Assembly (NCBI GenBank): GCA_012744445.1
Contig: JAAYBZ010000003.1
Coordinates: 1 to 49,453, forward strand
From: Myxococcales bacterium
Lineage (GTDB): Bacteria; Myxococcota_A; Polyangia; Polyangiales; Houyiibacteriaceae
Direction: 5' to 3'
Length of the DNA: 49,453 bases
The position numbers were made by a program, and so were the translations under genes. Positions within the stretch are counted from its first letter, which is position 1. Every line of letters starts with the position of its first letter. Below the pieces are notes generated by a model. The model saw only the letters and a list, made by a program, of their open reading frames with translations, was not told the origin of the DNA and did not search any database. Below are positions 33,461 through 41,688 of the stretch, piece by piece.

Positions 33461-33559
33461 GCCGCCACCATGCGCGGGCGTTCCCCGCCAGTCGGCGCCG
33501 CGATCCCCCCTGCGCGCGCTCGCGCGTCGTCTGGCATCGGGCGTGCAGATGGGGGCGGC

Positions 33560-34306
33560 ATGTTCGACGCCCAGCACCCCATCGGTCCACGAGAGCGGCT
33601 CGCGCTCGAAGGCGCGGCCGCGCTCAGCGAAATCGAGCTCCTCGCGATCGTCCTCGGGACGGGCGCCCGCGGCCTCCCCGTGCTCGAGCTCGCGAGGCGC
33701 CTCGTCCACGAGAGCGGAGGGCTCCGCGGCCTCGCGCGCCGTGGGCTCGGCGAGCTCCGCGCCGAGCTCGGTCTCGGTCCGAGCAAGGCCGCGCGCCTCC
33801 TCGCCGCCTTCGAGCTCGGGCGGCGGCAGGCCGCCGAGCCGCCCGCGCGCCGCGCCCGCCTCGGCTCGAGCCAGGACGTCGTCGGGTGGCTAGGCCCGCG
33901 CTACGCCGAGGCCGAGGTGGAGCACTTCCTCGCCGTGCCCATGGACGCCCGCCACCGGCCGATGGGCCTCTTCGAGATCGGCAAGGGCGGGATGACGAGC
34001 TGCGCCGTCTCGCCCGCCGACGTCTACCGCCGGATCCTCCGCGAGGCGGCGCCCGCCGTGATCTTCGTCCACAACCACCCGAGCGGCGCCCCCGATCCGA
34101 GCCCCGACGATCTGGCCCTCACCGACCGCCTCACCTTGGCCGGCGATCTGCTCGGGGTGCAGGTCCTCGACCACGTGATCCTCGCCAGGGAGGGACATTT
34201 CAGCTTCCTCGACGCCGGGCTGCTCGGCACGAATCGTCCCTCCCACCACGGTGGTCCCCGTCCGACGGCCTCCGCGGCCTTGACTCGCCCCCGGCGGCGT
34301 GCTTAG
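33560..34306 (+). CDS. radC: RadC-family JAMM-domain protein
   Basis: A 248-residue protein, started at ATG 33560 ([14 protein letters not shown]), which gives the normal RadC N-terminus; the frame upstream is Arg/Pro-rich. A helix-hairpin-helix-like part ([32 protein letters not shown]) leads to the JAMM metalloprotease-like domain with [18 protein letters not shown], which keeps both metal-binding His and the Asp. RadC was named for DNA repair, but its role is doubtful; the JAMM site suggests hydrolase activity. The C-terminal 25 residues are an Arg/Pro-rich extra tail whose DNA also contains the next operon's promoter. Confidence 0.92.
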   Translation: MFDAQHPIGPRERLALEGAAALSEIELLAIVLGTGARGLPVLELARRLVHESGGLRGLARRGLGELRAELGLGPSKAARLLAAFELGRRQAAEPPARRARLGSSQDVVGWLGPRYAEAEVEHFLAVPMDARHRPMGLFEIGKGGMTSCAVSPADVYRRILREAAPAVIFVHNHPSGAPDPSPDDLALTDRLTLAGDLLGVQVLDHVILAREGHFSFLDAGLLGTNRPSHHGGPRPTASAALTRPRRRA

Positions 34307-34308
34307 GT
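34280..34308 (+). promoter_or_regulatory. Predicted promoter of the rpmH-rnpA-yidC-khpB operon
   Basis: TTGACT (34280-34285), a 17-base spacer and TTAGGT (34303-34308; TAGGTC with an 18-base spacer is equivalent). It lies inside the last codons of radC and would start transcription near 34315, 24 bases before rpmH. Confidence 0.6.
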
Positions 34309-34338
34309 CTCGGCCCTCTATTTCCTGGAGACACGACC

Positions 34339-34488
34339 GTGAAGCGGACTTATCAGCCCCACCGGACTCGCCGGCTTCGTACGCATGGCTTTCGCGCGCG
34401 CATGAAGACGAAGGGCGGACAAAAAGTCTTGAACGCTCGTCGCCGCAAGGGCCGCGCGCGGCTCACGGTCTCCGTCTACAAGAAGTGA
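34339..34488 (+). CDS. rpmH: Ribosomal protein bL34
   Basis: A 49-residue, strongly basic protein starting at GTG 34339 with GGAG at 34327-34330. The sequence [18 protein letters not shown], then [20 protein letters not shown], is the standard L34 pattern. It belongs to the large ribosomal subunit. It opens the conserved rpmH-rnpA-yidC-khpB order, 6 bases before rnpA. In many bacteria dnaA lies on the other side of rpmH; here radC does. Confidence 0.97.
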   Translation: MKRTYQPHRTRRLRTHGFRARMKTKGGQKVLNARRRKGRARLTVSVYKK

Positions 34489-34494
34489 TTCGAC

Positions 34495-34899
34495 GTGCCC
34501 CTTGGGCGCGCTTCGGACCAATCGCTCTCAAGGGACGATCGGCTGCGGAAGCGCGCCGAGTACCGTGAAGCTCAACGGAGCCGGCATCGGGTCCACACCC
34601 GCTCGTTCCTCATCGTCCTCTGCCCGCGTGACGATCGGCGGACCCGTCTCGGAATCACGGTCACCAAGAAGGTCGGGCACGCGGTGCATCGCAACCGGAT
34701 CAAGCGATGCGTCCGCGAGGCGTTCCGTCGCAACCGCGATCTCTTTCCCGCGGGCTTCGACGTCGTCTTCATCGCCAAACAGGGCGCGCGCATCGAAGGG
34801 ACGGCGCAGATCGTGGCCGAGCTCGAAGCAGCCGCGCCCGCCATTCGCAAGCGCGCGCAGGAAGCACGCCTGGGGCTGGACGAGCCGAGCCGGGGGTGA
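34495..34899 (+). CDS. rnpA: Ribonuclease P protein component
   Basis: A 134-residue basic protein starting at GTG 34495. It has [40 protein letters not shown] and the RNase P signature [15 protein letters not shown]. It helps the RNase P RNA cleave tRNA precursors. Only 48 bases separate it from yidC, so the small gene yidD often found here is absent. The stop codon sits inside an inverted repeat. Confidence 0.96.
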   Translation: MPLGRASDQSLSRDDRLRKRAEYREAQRSRHRVHTRSFLIVLCPRDDRRTRLGITVTKKVGHAVHRNRIKRCVREAFRRNRDLFPAGFDVVFIAKQGARIEGTAQIVAELEAAAPAIRKRAQEARLGLDEPSRG

Positions 34900-34930
34900 C
34901 ACCCTCCGCGCTCGATCCGGCCCGGGTGTC
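34894..34930 (+). promoter_or_regulatory. Alternative hairpins between rnpA and yidC
   Basis: CACCC at 34900-34904 can pair with GGGTG just upstream (34894-34898, spanning the rnpA stop). Alternatively GACACCC (34898-34904) can pair with GGGTGTC (34924-34930) across a 19-base loop. The two structures exclude each other. They might affect mRNA processing or yidC translation; no T tract follows, so it is not a simple terminator. Confidence 0.4.
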
Positions 34931-34947
34931 GGTCAAAAGGCAGCTCG

Positions 34948-36702
34948 ATGAACGAGGATTCGAAGAGACCTCTACTCACCCTGGCCATTTTCAGCGTCCT
35001 CTTCGGCGTGGGGTTCCTCCTGCTCCAGTTCGTGCCGCCCAAGCACGATCCGGACGCCCCGGCCGACGAGAGCCCGTCCCTCGTCGCGGAGACCGACGTC
35101 GAGACGCCTCCGAGCGTGGAGGAGGCCGAGCGCCTCGTCCTCGAGACCGACGAATTCCGCGCGGAGTTCACAGGAGCGGGCGGCGGCCTCCGCTCGTTCA
35201 CGCTCAAGAAGGAGCGGTTCCAGGTCGACGGTGAGCCCGCCGAGCTCGTGACGACCTCGCTCCCCGAGTACCTCCCCTTCCGGCAGCTCGTCGAGGGCGC
35301 GAAATTCCCGCGCGTGCCGCGCTTCTCCGTGGAGTCGCGCTCGGCCACCGAGGGCGTGCTCCGCGCCGAGGCCGACGGCCTGGCGGTCCACCGCAAGCTC
35401 GAGGCCCAGGAGGGTTACCGCATCCTCTCGACCACGCGGATCGAGAACCGCGGCGATCGCCCCCGCACCATCACGCTGGTCGACGAGTCCCACCACTACG
35501 TCGCGCGTGCGGAAGAGGAGAGCGCCGGCTTCATCGCGCGTCCCTCCCCCCGGCTCAGCCACGGCTTCTGCCTCACCACCGACGACGACGAGCGCAAGGA
35601 TCGCGACGACCTCCTCGACGGCTTCACCATGGGCCCGGGTGTCCGCTTCGCCGCGCTCGAGAACACCTACTTCGCGATGGCGATGGTGCCCACCGGGGAC
35701 GACCTCGGCGTGGCCTGCGAGCTCTCGGCCGAGAACCGCGGCGGCACGATCGACGCCCCGCACGGCACCCTCTTCGAGGCGCGCGTCGTCCGCCGGGAGA
35801 TCACCCTCGCCCCGGGCGAGTCCGCGCTCGTGCGCACGATGGTCTACGCCGGTCCCAAGGAATTCGGCGCGCTCTCGGCGGCCGGCCACGGCCTCGACGA
35901 GGTCGTCGACGTGGGCTGGTTCGGCTTCATCGGCCGCGGCCTCATCTGGCTCCTCAGCTTCATCTACGGCTACGTCGGCGAGTGGGGCCTCGCGATCATC
36001 CTCCTCACGCTCGTCGTGAAGATCCTGCTCTACCCGCTCACCGAGAAGAGCTTCCAGAGCATGGCCAAGATGCGGCTGCTCAAGCCGGAGATGGACCGCA
36101 TCAACGAGCTCTACAAGGACGACCGCGAGAAGAAGGGCGCGGCGATCATGGAGCTCTACAAGAAGCACGGCGTGAACCCCGTCGCCGGCTGCTTGCCGAG
36201 CCTCCTCCAGATGCCCGTCTGGTTCGCCCTCTACCAGAGCCTCTCGACCAACGTCGAGCTCTACCACGCGGCGGGACTCTGGTTCGACGACCTGAGCGCG
36301 CCCGATCCCGGCCTCTTCGGGATCTCCCTCATCAAGCCGCTCCCGCTCCTCCTCGGCGGCCTGATGATCGTGCAGCAGCGGCTCTCGCCCGCGGCCATGG
36401 ACCCGGTCCAGGCCAAGGTGATGATGGTGGTCATGCCGGGCATGATCACCCTCTTCATGTACTTCCTCCCGGCGGGCCTTTGCGTGTACATGGTGACGAA
36501 CTCCGTGCTCGGCATCGCCCAACAGCAATCCATCCAAGTGCGCCTCGAGCGCGCGGCGGCTCGCCGCGGCGAGGACGCGGTGGACTCGAGCACCGATTCA
36601 TCGAGTGAAGAAACACCCGCGGCGAACGATGGGCCGCGGCCTGGCAAGGCGGGACGTAAGATCGCCCGCGGCAGCAGGAGGCATCGTGGCGGACGACCGT
36701 GA
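34948..36702 (+). CDS. yidC: Membrane protein insertase YidC
   Basis: A 584-residue inner-membrane protein. A first helix (LLTLAIFSVLFGVGFLLLQF) is followed by a large periplasmic domain (about 60-310, jelly-roll type as in Gram-negative YidC) and then the conserved insertase core: WGLAIILLTLVVKILLYPLT, the charged cytoplasmic hairpin KMRLLKPEMDRINELYKDD, then GCLPSLLQMPVWFALYQSL and the last helices with MTLF-like LFMYFLPAGLCVYM. The hydrophilic-groove Arg is expected in the PLTEKSFQSMAK region. The basic C-terminal tail (about 535-584) may bind ribosomes. Downstream khpB overlaps its end by 17 bases. Confidence 0.97.
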   Translation: MNEDSKRPLLTLAIFSVLFGVGFLLLQFVPPKHDPDAPADESPSLVAETDVETPPSVEEAERLVLETDEFRAEFTGAGGGLRSFTLKKERFQVDGEPAELVTTSLPEYLPFRQLVEGAKFPRVPRFSVESRSATEGVLRAEADGLAVHRKLEAQEGYRILSTTRIENRGDRPRTITLVDESHHYVARAEEESAGFIARPSPRLSHGFCLTTDDDERKDRDDLLDGFTMGPGVRFAALENTYFAMAMVPTGDDLGVACELSAENRGGTIDAPHGTLFEARVVRREITLAPGESALVRTMVYAGPKEFGALSAAGHGLDEVVDVGWFGFIGRGLIWLLSFIYGYVGEWGLAIILLTLVVKILLYPLTEKSFQSMAKMRLLKPEMDRINELYKDDREKKGAAIMELYKKHGVNPVAGCLPSLLQMPVWFALYQSLSTNVELYHAAGLWFDDLSAPDPGLFGISLIKPLPLLLGGLMIVQQRLSPAAMDPVQAKVMMVVMPGMITLFMYFLPAGLCVYMVTNSVLGIAQQQSIQVRLERAAARRGEDAVDSSTDSSSEETPAANDGPRPGKAGRKIARGSRRHRGGRP

Positions 36703-37255
36703 TCAAGCTCCCCGCGAGGGAGCGCTGCTCGTCGACGACGACGAGAGCCGTGAGCGCAAAGCGAAGCGCTCGCGCGACGACGACGAAGCGCTGGCCGACG
36801 AGGCGGCGAACGTCCTCGAGGACCTCCTCGACATCATGGACATCGACGCGGACGTCCACATCCGCGAAGACGGCGACCGCATCGTCCTCGACGTGCGGGG
36901 CCCCGAGGCGGGCCGGGCCATCGGCAAGAAGGGGCAGACGCTCGACGCGCTGCAATTCCTCCTCAACCGCATCGTGAACCGCGACGCGGACGAGCAGCGG
37001 CACATCATCGTGGACTCCGGCGACTACCGCGAGCGCCACGACAAGAGCCTCGCCAACCTCGCCGAGCGCGAGGCCAAGCGCGCCATCCAGTCCGGCCGCA
37101 CGATCACGCTCCAGCCCATGAGCGCGCGTGATCGCCGCGTCATCCACCTCTCGCTCGCCAAGTTCGAGGGCGTGACCACCGAGTCGAGCGGCGAGGGGAT
37201 GCGGCGCCGCATCCAGATCATCCCGACCGGCGCGCCGCGCCGCTCGCGCCGCTGA
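36686..37255 (+). CDS. khpB: RNA-binding protein KhpB (Jag/SpoIIIJ-associated), short form without Jag-N
   Basis: A 189-residue protein starting at GTG 36686, selected for the perfect AGGAGG at 36676-36681 inside yidC. A charged linker (1-35) precedes a KH domain (about 36-105) with the GKKG loop at 80-83 in GRAIGKKGQTLDALQFLLN, and an R3H domain (about 115-180) with Arg150 and His154 in RDRRVIHLSLAKF. The N-terminal Jag-N domain of Firmicute proteins is missing. KhpB binds RNA and, in some bacteria, affects envelope growth. Cotranscribed and translationally coupled with yidC. Confidence 0.94.
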   Translation: MADDRDQAPREGALLVDDDESRERKAKRSRDDDEALADEAANVLEDLLDIMDIDADVHIREDGDRIVLDVRGPEAGRAIGKKGQTLDALQFLLNRIVNRDADEQRHIIVDSGDYRERHDKSLANLAEREAKRAIQSGRTITLQPMSARDRRVIHLSLAKFEGVTTESSGEGMRRRIQIIPTGAPRRSRR

Positions 37256-37273
37256 TCGGGGACGAGGCCCGGC

Positions 37274-38329
37274 TCAGCCGTTCACGGAGGCCGGGACCTC
37301 GGCCGAGGATGGGAAGCCGGGCACGAGCTCCTCGAGGAGCGGTCCGAGGCCGTCGAGGCCCGAGAGCGCCTCGAGGGCCTCGCCCACGCGCGCGAGGCTC
37401 GCGGGGAAGTGCACGAGGAAGCGCGGGTTCTTCCGGACGCGGTCGATGAAGACGAAGCGGCCGGCGTCCTTGAGCTTGCGCTGCACCGTCTGCACCTCGA
37501 AGAGCGTGCGCGCCTCGTCGACGTCGAAGCCGCGCGCCTCGGCGTAGCGCTGGATGAGCCGCCGCCGGAACGGCACGTCGAGCTCCACGTACGAGTCGCA
37601 GAGGAGCGCGACGAGGTCGTAGATGTACGGGCCCACCATCGCGTCCTGGAAGTCGATGATCACGAGCGAGCCGTCGTCGCGGACCATGAGGTTGCGGCTC
37701 TGGTAGTCGCGGTGGACGAAGCCGAGGGGCGCCTCGAGGAGGCGCTCCACCACGCGATCGAAGTGCCGGTCGAGCTCCTTGCGCGCGGCGGGGGTGAGCG
37801 CGCCGGTGAGCGCCTCGATCCCCCACTCGCGGAAGTGGTCGAGCTCCCAGCGGAGGAGCGCCCGGTCGAAGCGCCGCTTCTCGACGACCGATCCGGGCGG
37901 CGGCGGATAGAGCCCTTCGTGCAGGCGCACGAGGAGATCGACCGCGCGCTCGTAGCGCGCCTCCCGCTCGGCGGGCGTGGCGGAGACGACGGTCGACTCG
38001 AAGGTCCGGTCGCCGAGATCCTCGAGCAGCACGACGCGGGCGCCGAGATCGACGGCCTCGACGCGCGGCACGGGGAGCCCCGCCGAAGCCAGGAGGCGCT
38101 GCACCTCGAGGAAGGGGAGCTCGCTCGGCCGTTCACCCGCGGTCTTCTCGTCGCTCCCGAGGAAGTCCTCGGGGAGATCCATCACGACGAGGCTCGGCGC
38201 GCCCTCGAAGTGGAGCCGGTGGTAGAGGCGGGTCGAGGCGTCGCCGGTCAGCGTCTCGCGCCGATACGGCACGACCTCCCCGAAGATTTCACGGAGCGCC
38301 CCGTGGAGCCGGGATTCGTCGAAGCTCAA
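37274..38329 (-). CDS. AmgK-like sugar kinase (aminoglycoside phosphotransferase fold)
   Basis: A 351-residue protein. The start is TTG 38329, chosen because a perfect AGGAGG lies 5 bases upstream (38335-38340); the frame goes on to 38515 through Arg-rich sequence. The nucleotide loop LTGDASTRLYHRL matches the GDASxRxYxR motif of AmgK. The catalytic segment FVHRDYQSRNLMVRDDG and metal-binding IIDFQDAMVGP are intact. AmgK phosphorylates N-acetylmuramate/N-acetylglucosamine at C1 in a peptidoglycan recycling route. The usual partner murU is not adjacent, so the exact substrate is unproven. Converges on khpB. The 259-base gap upstream (38330-38588) holds its leader and the promoter of the DsbA fusion gene. 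Confidence 0.8.
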   Translation of the reverse strand: MSFDESRLHGALREIFGEVVPYRRETLTGDASTRLYHRLHFEGAPSLVVMDLPEDFLGSDEKTAGERPSELPFLEVQRLLASAGLPVPRVEAVDLGARVVLLEDLGDRTFESTVVSATPAEREARYERAVDLLVRLHEGLYPPPPGSVVEKRRFDRALLRWELDHFREWGIEALTGALTPAARKELDRHFDRVVERLLEAPLGFVHRDYQSRNLMVRDDGSLVIIDFQDAMVGPYIYDLVALLCDSYVELDVPFRRRLIQRYAEARGFDVDEARTLFEVQTVQRKLKDAGRFVFIDRVRKNPRFLVHFPASLARVGEALEALSGLDGLGPLLEELVPGFPSSAEVPASVNG

Positions 38330-38476
38330 GCCGTCCTCCTCGGCCGGGCACGCCCCGATCGACGCGCCGCGGCGAACGTTCGTCGCGCACCATACCAAGT
38401 CCGCGCCCCCGCGCGTGCGTCTTCGTCGCCGTGGGAATGAAATCATGGGCCGCGCGTTCACGGCCCTGCACGGGTA

Positions 38477-38504
38477 TTGAATCTCGTTGGTGGGCGAATA
38501 GACT
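38477..38504 (+). promoter_or_regulatory. Predicted promoter of the triple DsbA gene
   Basis: TTGAAT (38477-38482), a 16-base spacer and TAGACT (38499-38504). The leader would be about 78 bases and begin with a small CCCC-AAA-GGGG hairpin (38509-38520). A purine-rich site (AAAGG) precedes the ATG at 38589. Confidence 0.55.
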
Positions 38505-38588
38505 CGAACCCCCAAAGGGGTCGGGCGACCGCGTCCATACTCTCACAGGCGCCAACTCATCTGCGCGCGATCCAACTAAAGGTCCGTT

Positions 38589-40628
38589 ATGAGCAAAACT
38601 TCATCTTTCATCGCGATCCTCATCGCGGCGGTGGGCGGATTCGTCGTCGGCCACATGACCGGGAAGGCCGGTCTCGGCGGCGGTGACTCCACCGCGGGCG
38701 TCGCGGAAGAGGGCGACGGGCTCGGTGAGCCCGGTGCCGCCGTGGCCGAGGCCGGCGATCACGTGCGCTTCCGCGTGCCCGTGACGTCCAAGCAGCCCAG
38801 CAAGGGTCCGGCCGACGCCCTCGTGACCATCGTGGTCTTCAGCGAGTTCGAGTGCCCCTTCTGCGCCCGTGTCCTCCCCACCGAGGAGCAGCTCCTCAAG
38901 GAGTACGACGGCAAGGTCCGCATCGTCTGGCGGAACAACCCGCTCCCCTTCCACAAGAACGCCGTGCCCGCCGCGCAGCTCGCCATGGAGGCGTTCGAGC
39001 AGGGCGGCAACGAGAAGTTCTGGAAGCTCCACGACGTGCTCTTCGCGAACCAGCGCCAGCTCACGCGTGAGAACCTCGAGCGCTTCGCCAAGGAGGCGGG
39101 CCTCGACATGGCCAAGGTCAAGGAGGCCCTCGACTCCGACAAGCACATGGACGCCATCAAGGCGGACCAGGCGCTCGCGGATCAGATCGGCGCGCGCGGC
39201 ACGCCCAACTTCTTCATCAACGGCCGTCAGCTCGTCGGCGCGCAGCCGGTCGAGCGCTTCAAGGAGATCGTCGACGACGAGCTCAAGCGCGCCGAGGCCC
39301 TCCTCAAGAAGGGCACCGCCAAGAAGGACGTGTACGCGACGCTCCTCCGCGGAGCCAAGGCTGGCGCCGCGCCCGAACCCGCCGCCGATCGTCCGCAGCC
39401 CTCGCGCCCGGATCCCAGCGCCGTCTACAAGATCGAGCTCGCCGGCAACGAGCCCCAGAAGGGCCCGAACGACGCGCTCGTGACCATCGTCGAGGTCAGC
39501 GACTTCCAGTGCCCCTTCTGCAACCGCGTGAACGGCACGCTCAAGCAGGTCCTCGAGCACTACGGCAAGGACGTCCGCATCGTCTGGTGGAATAACCCGC
39601 TGCCCTTCCACAAGGAGGCGGGACCGGCCGCCACGGTCGCCCTCGAGGCGTACGCGCAGGGCGGGAACGACAAGTTCTGGGCGATGCACGACAAGATCTT
39701 CGCCAACCAGAGCCAGATCAACCGCGAGAACCTCGAGGCGTGGGCCAAGGAGCTCGGCCTCGACATGGCCAAGGTCAAGCAGGCCCTCGACACCAACAAG
39801 TACGACGAGGTCATCAAGTCGCAGCAGCAGAAGGCCGCCCAGGTCGGCGCTCGCGGCACCCCGGCATTCTTCATCAACGGCCGCTTCGTGAGCGGCGCGC
39901 AGCCCTTCGACTCGTTCAAGAGCGTCATCGACGAGGAGCTCGCCCGCGCCAAGAAGATCGTCGATGGCGGCGTGCCCCGCGCGCGCGTCTACGCCGAGGC
40001 CATCAAGGACGGCAAGACCAGCCCGGTCATGGTCGGCGGCGGTAACGCGCGCCCGCAGCCCTCGGCGCCGGCGCCCGATCAGCGCTACAACATCGCGATC
40101 CCCGCGGGGGCGCCCTCCATCGGGCCCGCCAACGCGCCGATCGTGATCCAGGAGTTCAGCGACTATCAGTGCCCCTTCTGCGCTCGCGTGCTCCCGACGA
40201 TCGACCAGATCCTCGAGACGTACAAGGGTAAGGTCCGCGTCGTCTGGCGTGACCTCCCCCTCGACTTCCACCGTGAGGCGAACCCCGCCGCGCAGGCCGC
40301 GCGCGAGATCTACCGCCAGGGCGGCAACGAGAAGTTCTGGAAGTACAACAAGCTGCTCTTCGAGAACCAGCGTGAGCTCGGCCGCGCCAAGTACGAGGAG
40401 CTCGCCGCGCAGATCGGCGGCATCAACATGGACGAGTTCCGCAAGGCGCTCGACACCGAGCGTCACAAGGCCGCCGTGGACGCCGACTACCAGGCCGCGC
40501 TCCAGAGCGGCGCGCGCGTGGGCACGCCGGCGTTCTTCATCAACGGCCGCCTCGTCTCGGGGGCCCAGCCCTTCGAGTCCTTCAAGGCCGTGATCGACGA
40601 CGAACTCGAGAAGGCCAAGAAGAAGTGA
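38589..40628 (+). CDS. Exported fusion of three DsbA-like thioredoxin domains
   Basis: A 679-residue protein. One N-terminal hydrophobic segment (SSFIAILIAAVGGFVVGHM) acts as membrane anchor or uncleaved signal. Three DsbA/BdbD-like domains of about 220 residues follow with linkers rich in Pro/Ala. Each has a CPFC active site (C89/C92, C308/C311, C528/C531), a helical insert (ENLERFAKEAGLDMAKVKEAL type) and the cis-Pro loop GTPxFFINGR. The spacing of 219 and 220 residues and close mutual similarity point to internal duplication. Such domains form or isomerise disulfides in exported proteins. All three sites look intact. A single-domain lipoprotein relative follows at 40782. No DsbB- or VKOR-type reoxidase is in the window. 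Confidence 0.92.
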   Translation: MSKTSSFIAILIAAVGGFVVGHMTGKAGLGGGDSTAGVAEEGDGLGEPGAAVAEAGDHVRFRVPVTSKQPSKGPADALVTIVVFSEFECPFCARVLPTEEQLLKEYDGKVRIVWRNNPLPFHKNAVPAAQLAMEAFEQGGNEKFWKLHDVLFANQRQLTRENLERFAKEAGLDMAKVKEALDSDKHMDAIKADQALADQIGARGTPNFFINGRQLVGAQPVERFKEIVDDELKRAEALLKKGTAKKDVYATLLRGAKAGAAPEPAADRPQPSRPDPSAVYKIELAGNEPQKGPNDALVTIVEVSDFQCPFCNRVNGTLKQVLEHYGKDVRIVWWNNPLPFHKEAGPAATVALEAYAQGGNDKFWAMHDKIFANQSQINRENLEAWAKELGLDMAKVKQALDTNKYDEVIKSQQQKAAQVGARGTPAFFINGRFVSGAQPFDSFKSVIDEELARAKKIVDGGVPRARVYAEAIKDGKTSPVMVGGGNARPQPSAPAPDQRYNIAIPAGAPSIGPANAPIVIQEFSDYQCPFCARVLPTIDQILETYKGKVRVVWRDLPLDFHREANPAAQAAREIYRQGGNEKFWKYNKLLFENQRELGRAKYEELAAQIGGINMDEFRKALDTERHKAAVDADYQAALQSGARVGTPAFFINGRLVSGAQPFESFKAVIDDELEKAKKK

Positions 40629-40652
40629 GCGCCACGCTCCACCGAGCACGAT

Positions 40653-40678
40653 GAAGCCCCGGCCCCGGTCGGGGCTTC
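40653..40678 (+). terminator. Terminator hairpin after the triple DsbA gene
   Basis: GAAGCCCCG (40653-40661) pairs with CGGGGCTTC (40670-40678) over an 8-base loop, followed by GTCGTTT. Strong GC stem with a weak T tract; probably an intrinsic or partial terminator, leaving the lipoprotein gene with its own or residual transcription. Confidence 0.65.
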
Positions 40679-40781
40679 GTCGTTTCGGGAGCTCGTTTCG
40701 GCGTTTTTTCGTGACCTACCCCCAACTCGTGGCAGTCTGGTCGAAGTGGCCCAAGGGCCCGATCTTCGACGAGGTCGCGAA

Positions 40782-41609
40782 GTGAAGCGCGTTTCCCCCT
40801 TGCTCCTCCTCCTCCTTCTCGGCGCCTGCGGCGGCGGCCCCTCGGCCCCCGCCGAGCCCGCAGCGACACCGGCGCCCGCCGGCGGCGAGGCGGAGCCCGA
40901 CGGCGCGACGTCGAGCTTCGGGCCCGAGCTCTCGGAAGGAGACCGCGCCCTCCTCGCCCTCCTCGGCGACGAGCCACGCGCCCCGATCCCCATCCTGACG
41001 CGCCGTCCGCGCCTGGGTCCGGAGAACGCGCCGATCACGATCGTGCTCTTCTCCGACATGCAGTGCCCCTTCTGCGCGCGCGTGATGCCGACGCTCGAGC
41101 GGGTGCTCGCGCACTACGGCGATCGGGTCCGCCTCTTCTGGGCGCACCTCCCCCTCCCCATGCACCCGCAGGCCGACGTGGCCGCGCGGGTCTCCGTGGC
41201 CGTCTTCGAGGCCGCCGGCGACGCGGCGTTCTTCCAGTTCCTCGACGCGCTCACCTCCGACCTCGGGGACTTCTCCGACGCGCGCATCGAGGCGCTCGCG
41301 GTCGGGGCGGGCGCCGATCCCGACGCCGTCGTCGAGGCCATCGAGGAGTACCGCTTCGACGAGGTGGTGATGTACGACCGCCGCGTCGCCTCGGCGATCG
41401 GCGTGCGGGGCACGCCCTTCATGCTCGTCAACGGGCGCGCCATCGCCGGCGCACAGCCCTTCGACGCCTTCGTCGAGCTCATCGACGACGAGCTCCGCGT
41501 CGTCCGCGAGCTCCACGCCGCGGGCGTGCCGAGTGGTCGCGAGTACGAGACCCTGGTGCGCCTCGTGTTCGGCCCCGAGGTCGCCGCACAGATGACTTCG
41601 GGCAATTGA
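40782..41609 (+). CDS. DsbA-like thiol-disulfide lipoprotein
   Basis: A 275-residue protein starting at GTG 40782, chosen for GAGG 7 bases upstream and for the clear lipoprotein signal VKRVSPLLLLLLLGAC (lipobox LGAC). After a 45-residue Pro/Ala/Glu linker comes one DsbA/BdbD-like domain with CPFC (Cys95/Cys98), LPLPMHPQADVAAR matching the NPLPFHK segment of the fusion protein, and the cis-Pro loop GTPFMLVNGRA. It is most similar to the domains of the preceding gene, so it is probably a separated paralogue held at a membrane. Acts on thiols in the periplasm; partner unknown. Confidence 0.9.
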   Translation: MKRVSPLLLLLLLGACGGGPSAPAEPAATPAPAGGEAEPDGATSSFGPELSEGDRALLALLGDEPRAPIPILTRRPRLGPENAPITIVLFSDMQCPFCARVMPTLERVLAHYGDRVRLFWAHLPLPMHPQADVAARVSVAVFEAAGDAAFFQFLDALTSDLGDFSDARIEALAVGAGADPDAVVEAIEEYRFDEVVMYDRRVASAIGVRGTPFMLVNGRAIAGAQPFDAFVELIDDELRVVRELHAAGVPSGREYETLVRLVFGPEVAAQMTSGN

Positions 41610-41628
41610 TGGCTCGATCGACGGGCGA

Positions 41629-41657
41629 TTGACACCGTCTCGGGCCCGCACTAGAAA
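41629..41657 (+). promoter_or_regulatory. Strong predicted sigma70-type promoter
   Basis: A perfect TTGACA (41629-41634), exactly 17 bases, then TAGAAA (41652-41657). It is the best promoter match in the window. Transcription would begin near 41664, giving a 25-base leader with GGAAGG at 41673-41678 before the ATG at 41689. An in-frame TTG at 41629 is part of the -35 and is not a start. Confidence 0.75.
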
Positions 41658-41688
41658 AACCGCTCTAATTTCGGAAGGTTCGAAGAGG

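Noticed and set aside
34307..34338. Chromosome origin next to rpmH
   Set aside because: No dnaA, no DnaA boxes and only 32 bases between radC and rpmH, so oriC is not here.
38488..38515. tRNA-like 3' end on the minus strand (GGTTCGAGTC followed by CCCACCA)
   Set aside because: The T stem does not pair (GGGGG against CTATT), the acceptor has no complementary 5' strand within 100 bases, and no anticodon arm folds. Probably chance or, at most, a decayed remnant.
41629..41688. Upstream start of the AblB-like protein at 41629
   Set aside because: This codon is inside the TTGACA -35 element. ATG 41689 has a ribosome-binding site and a normal leader.
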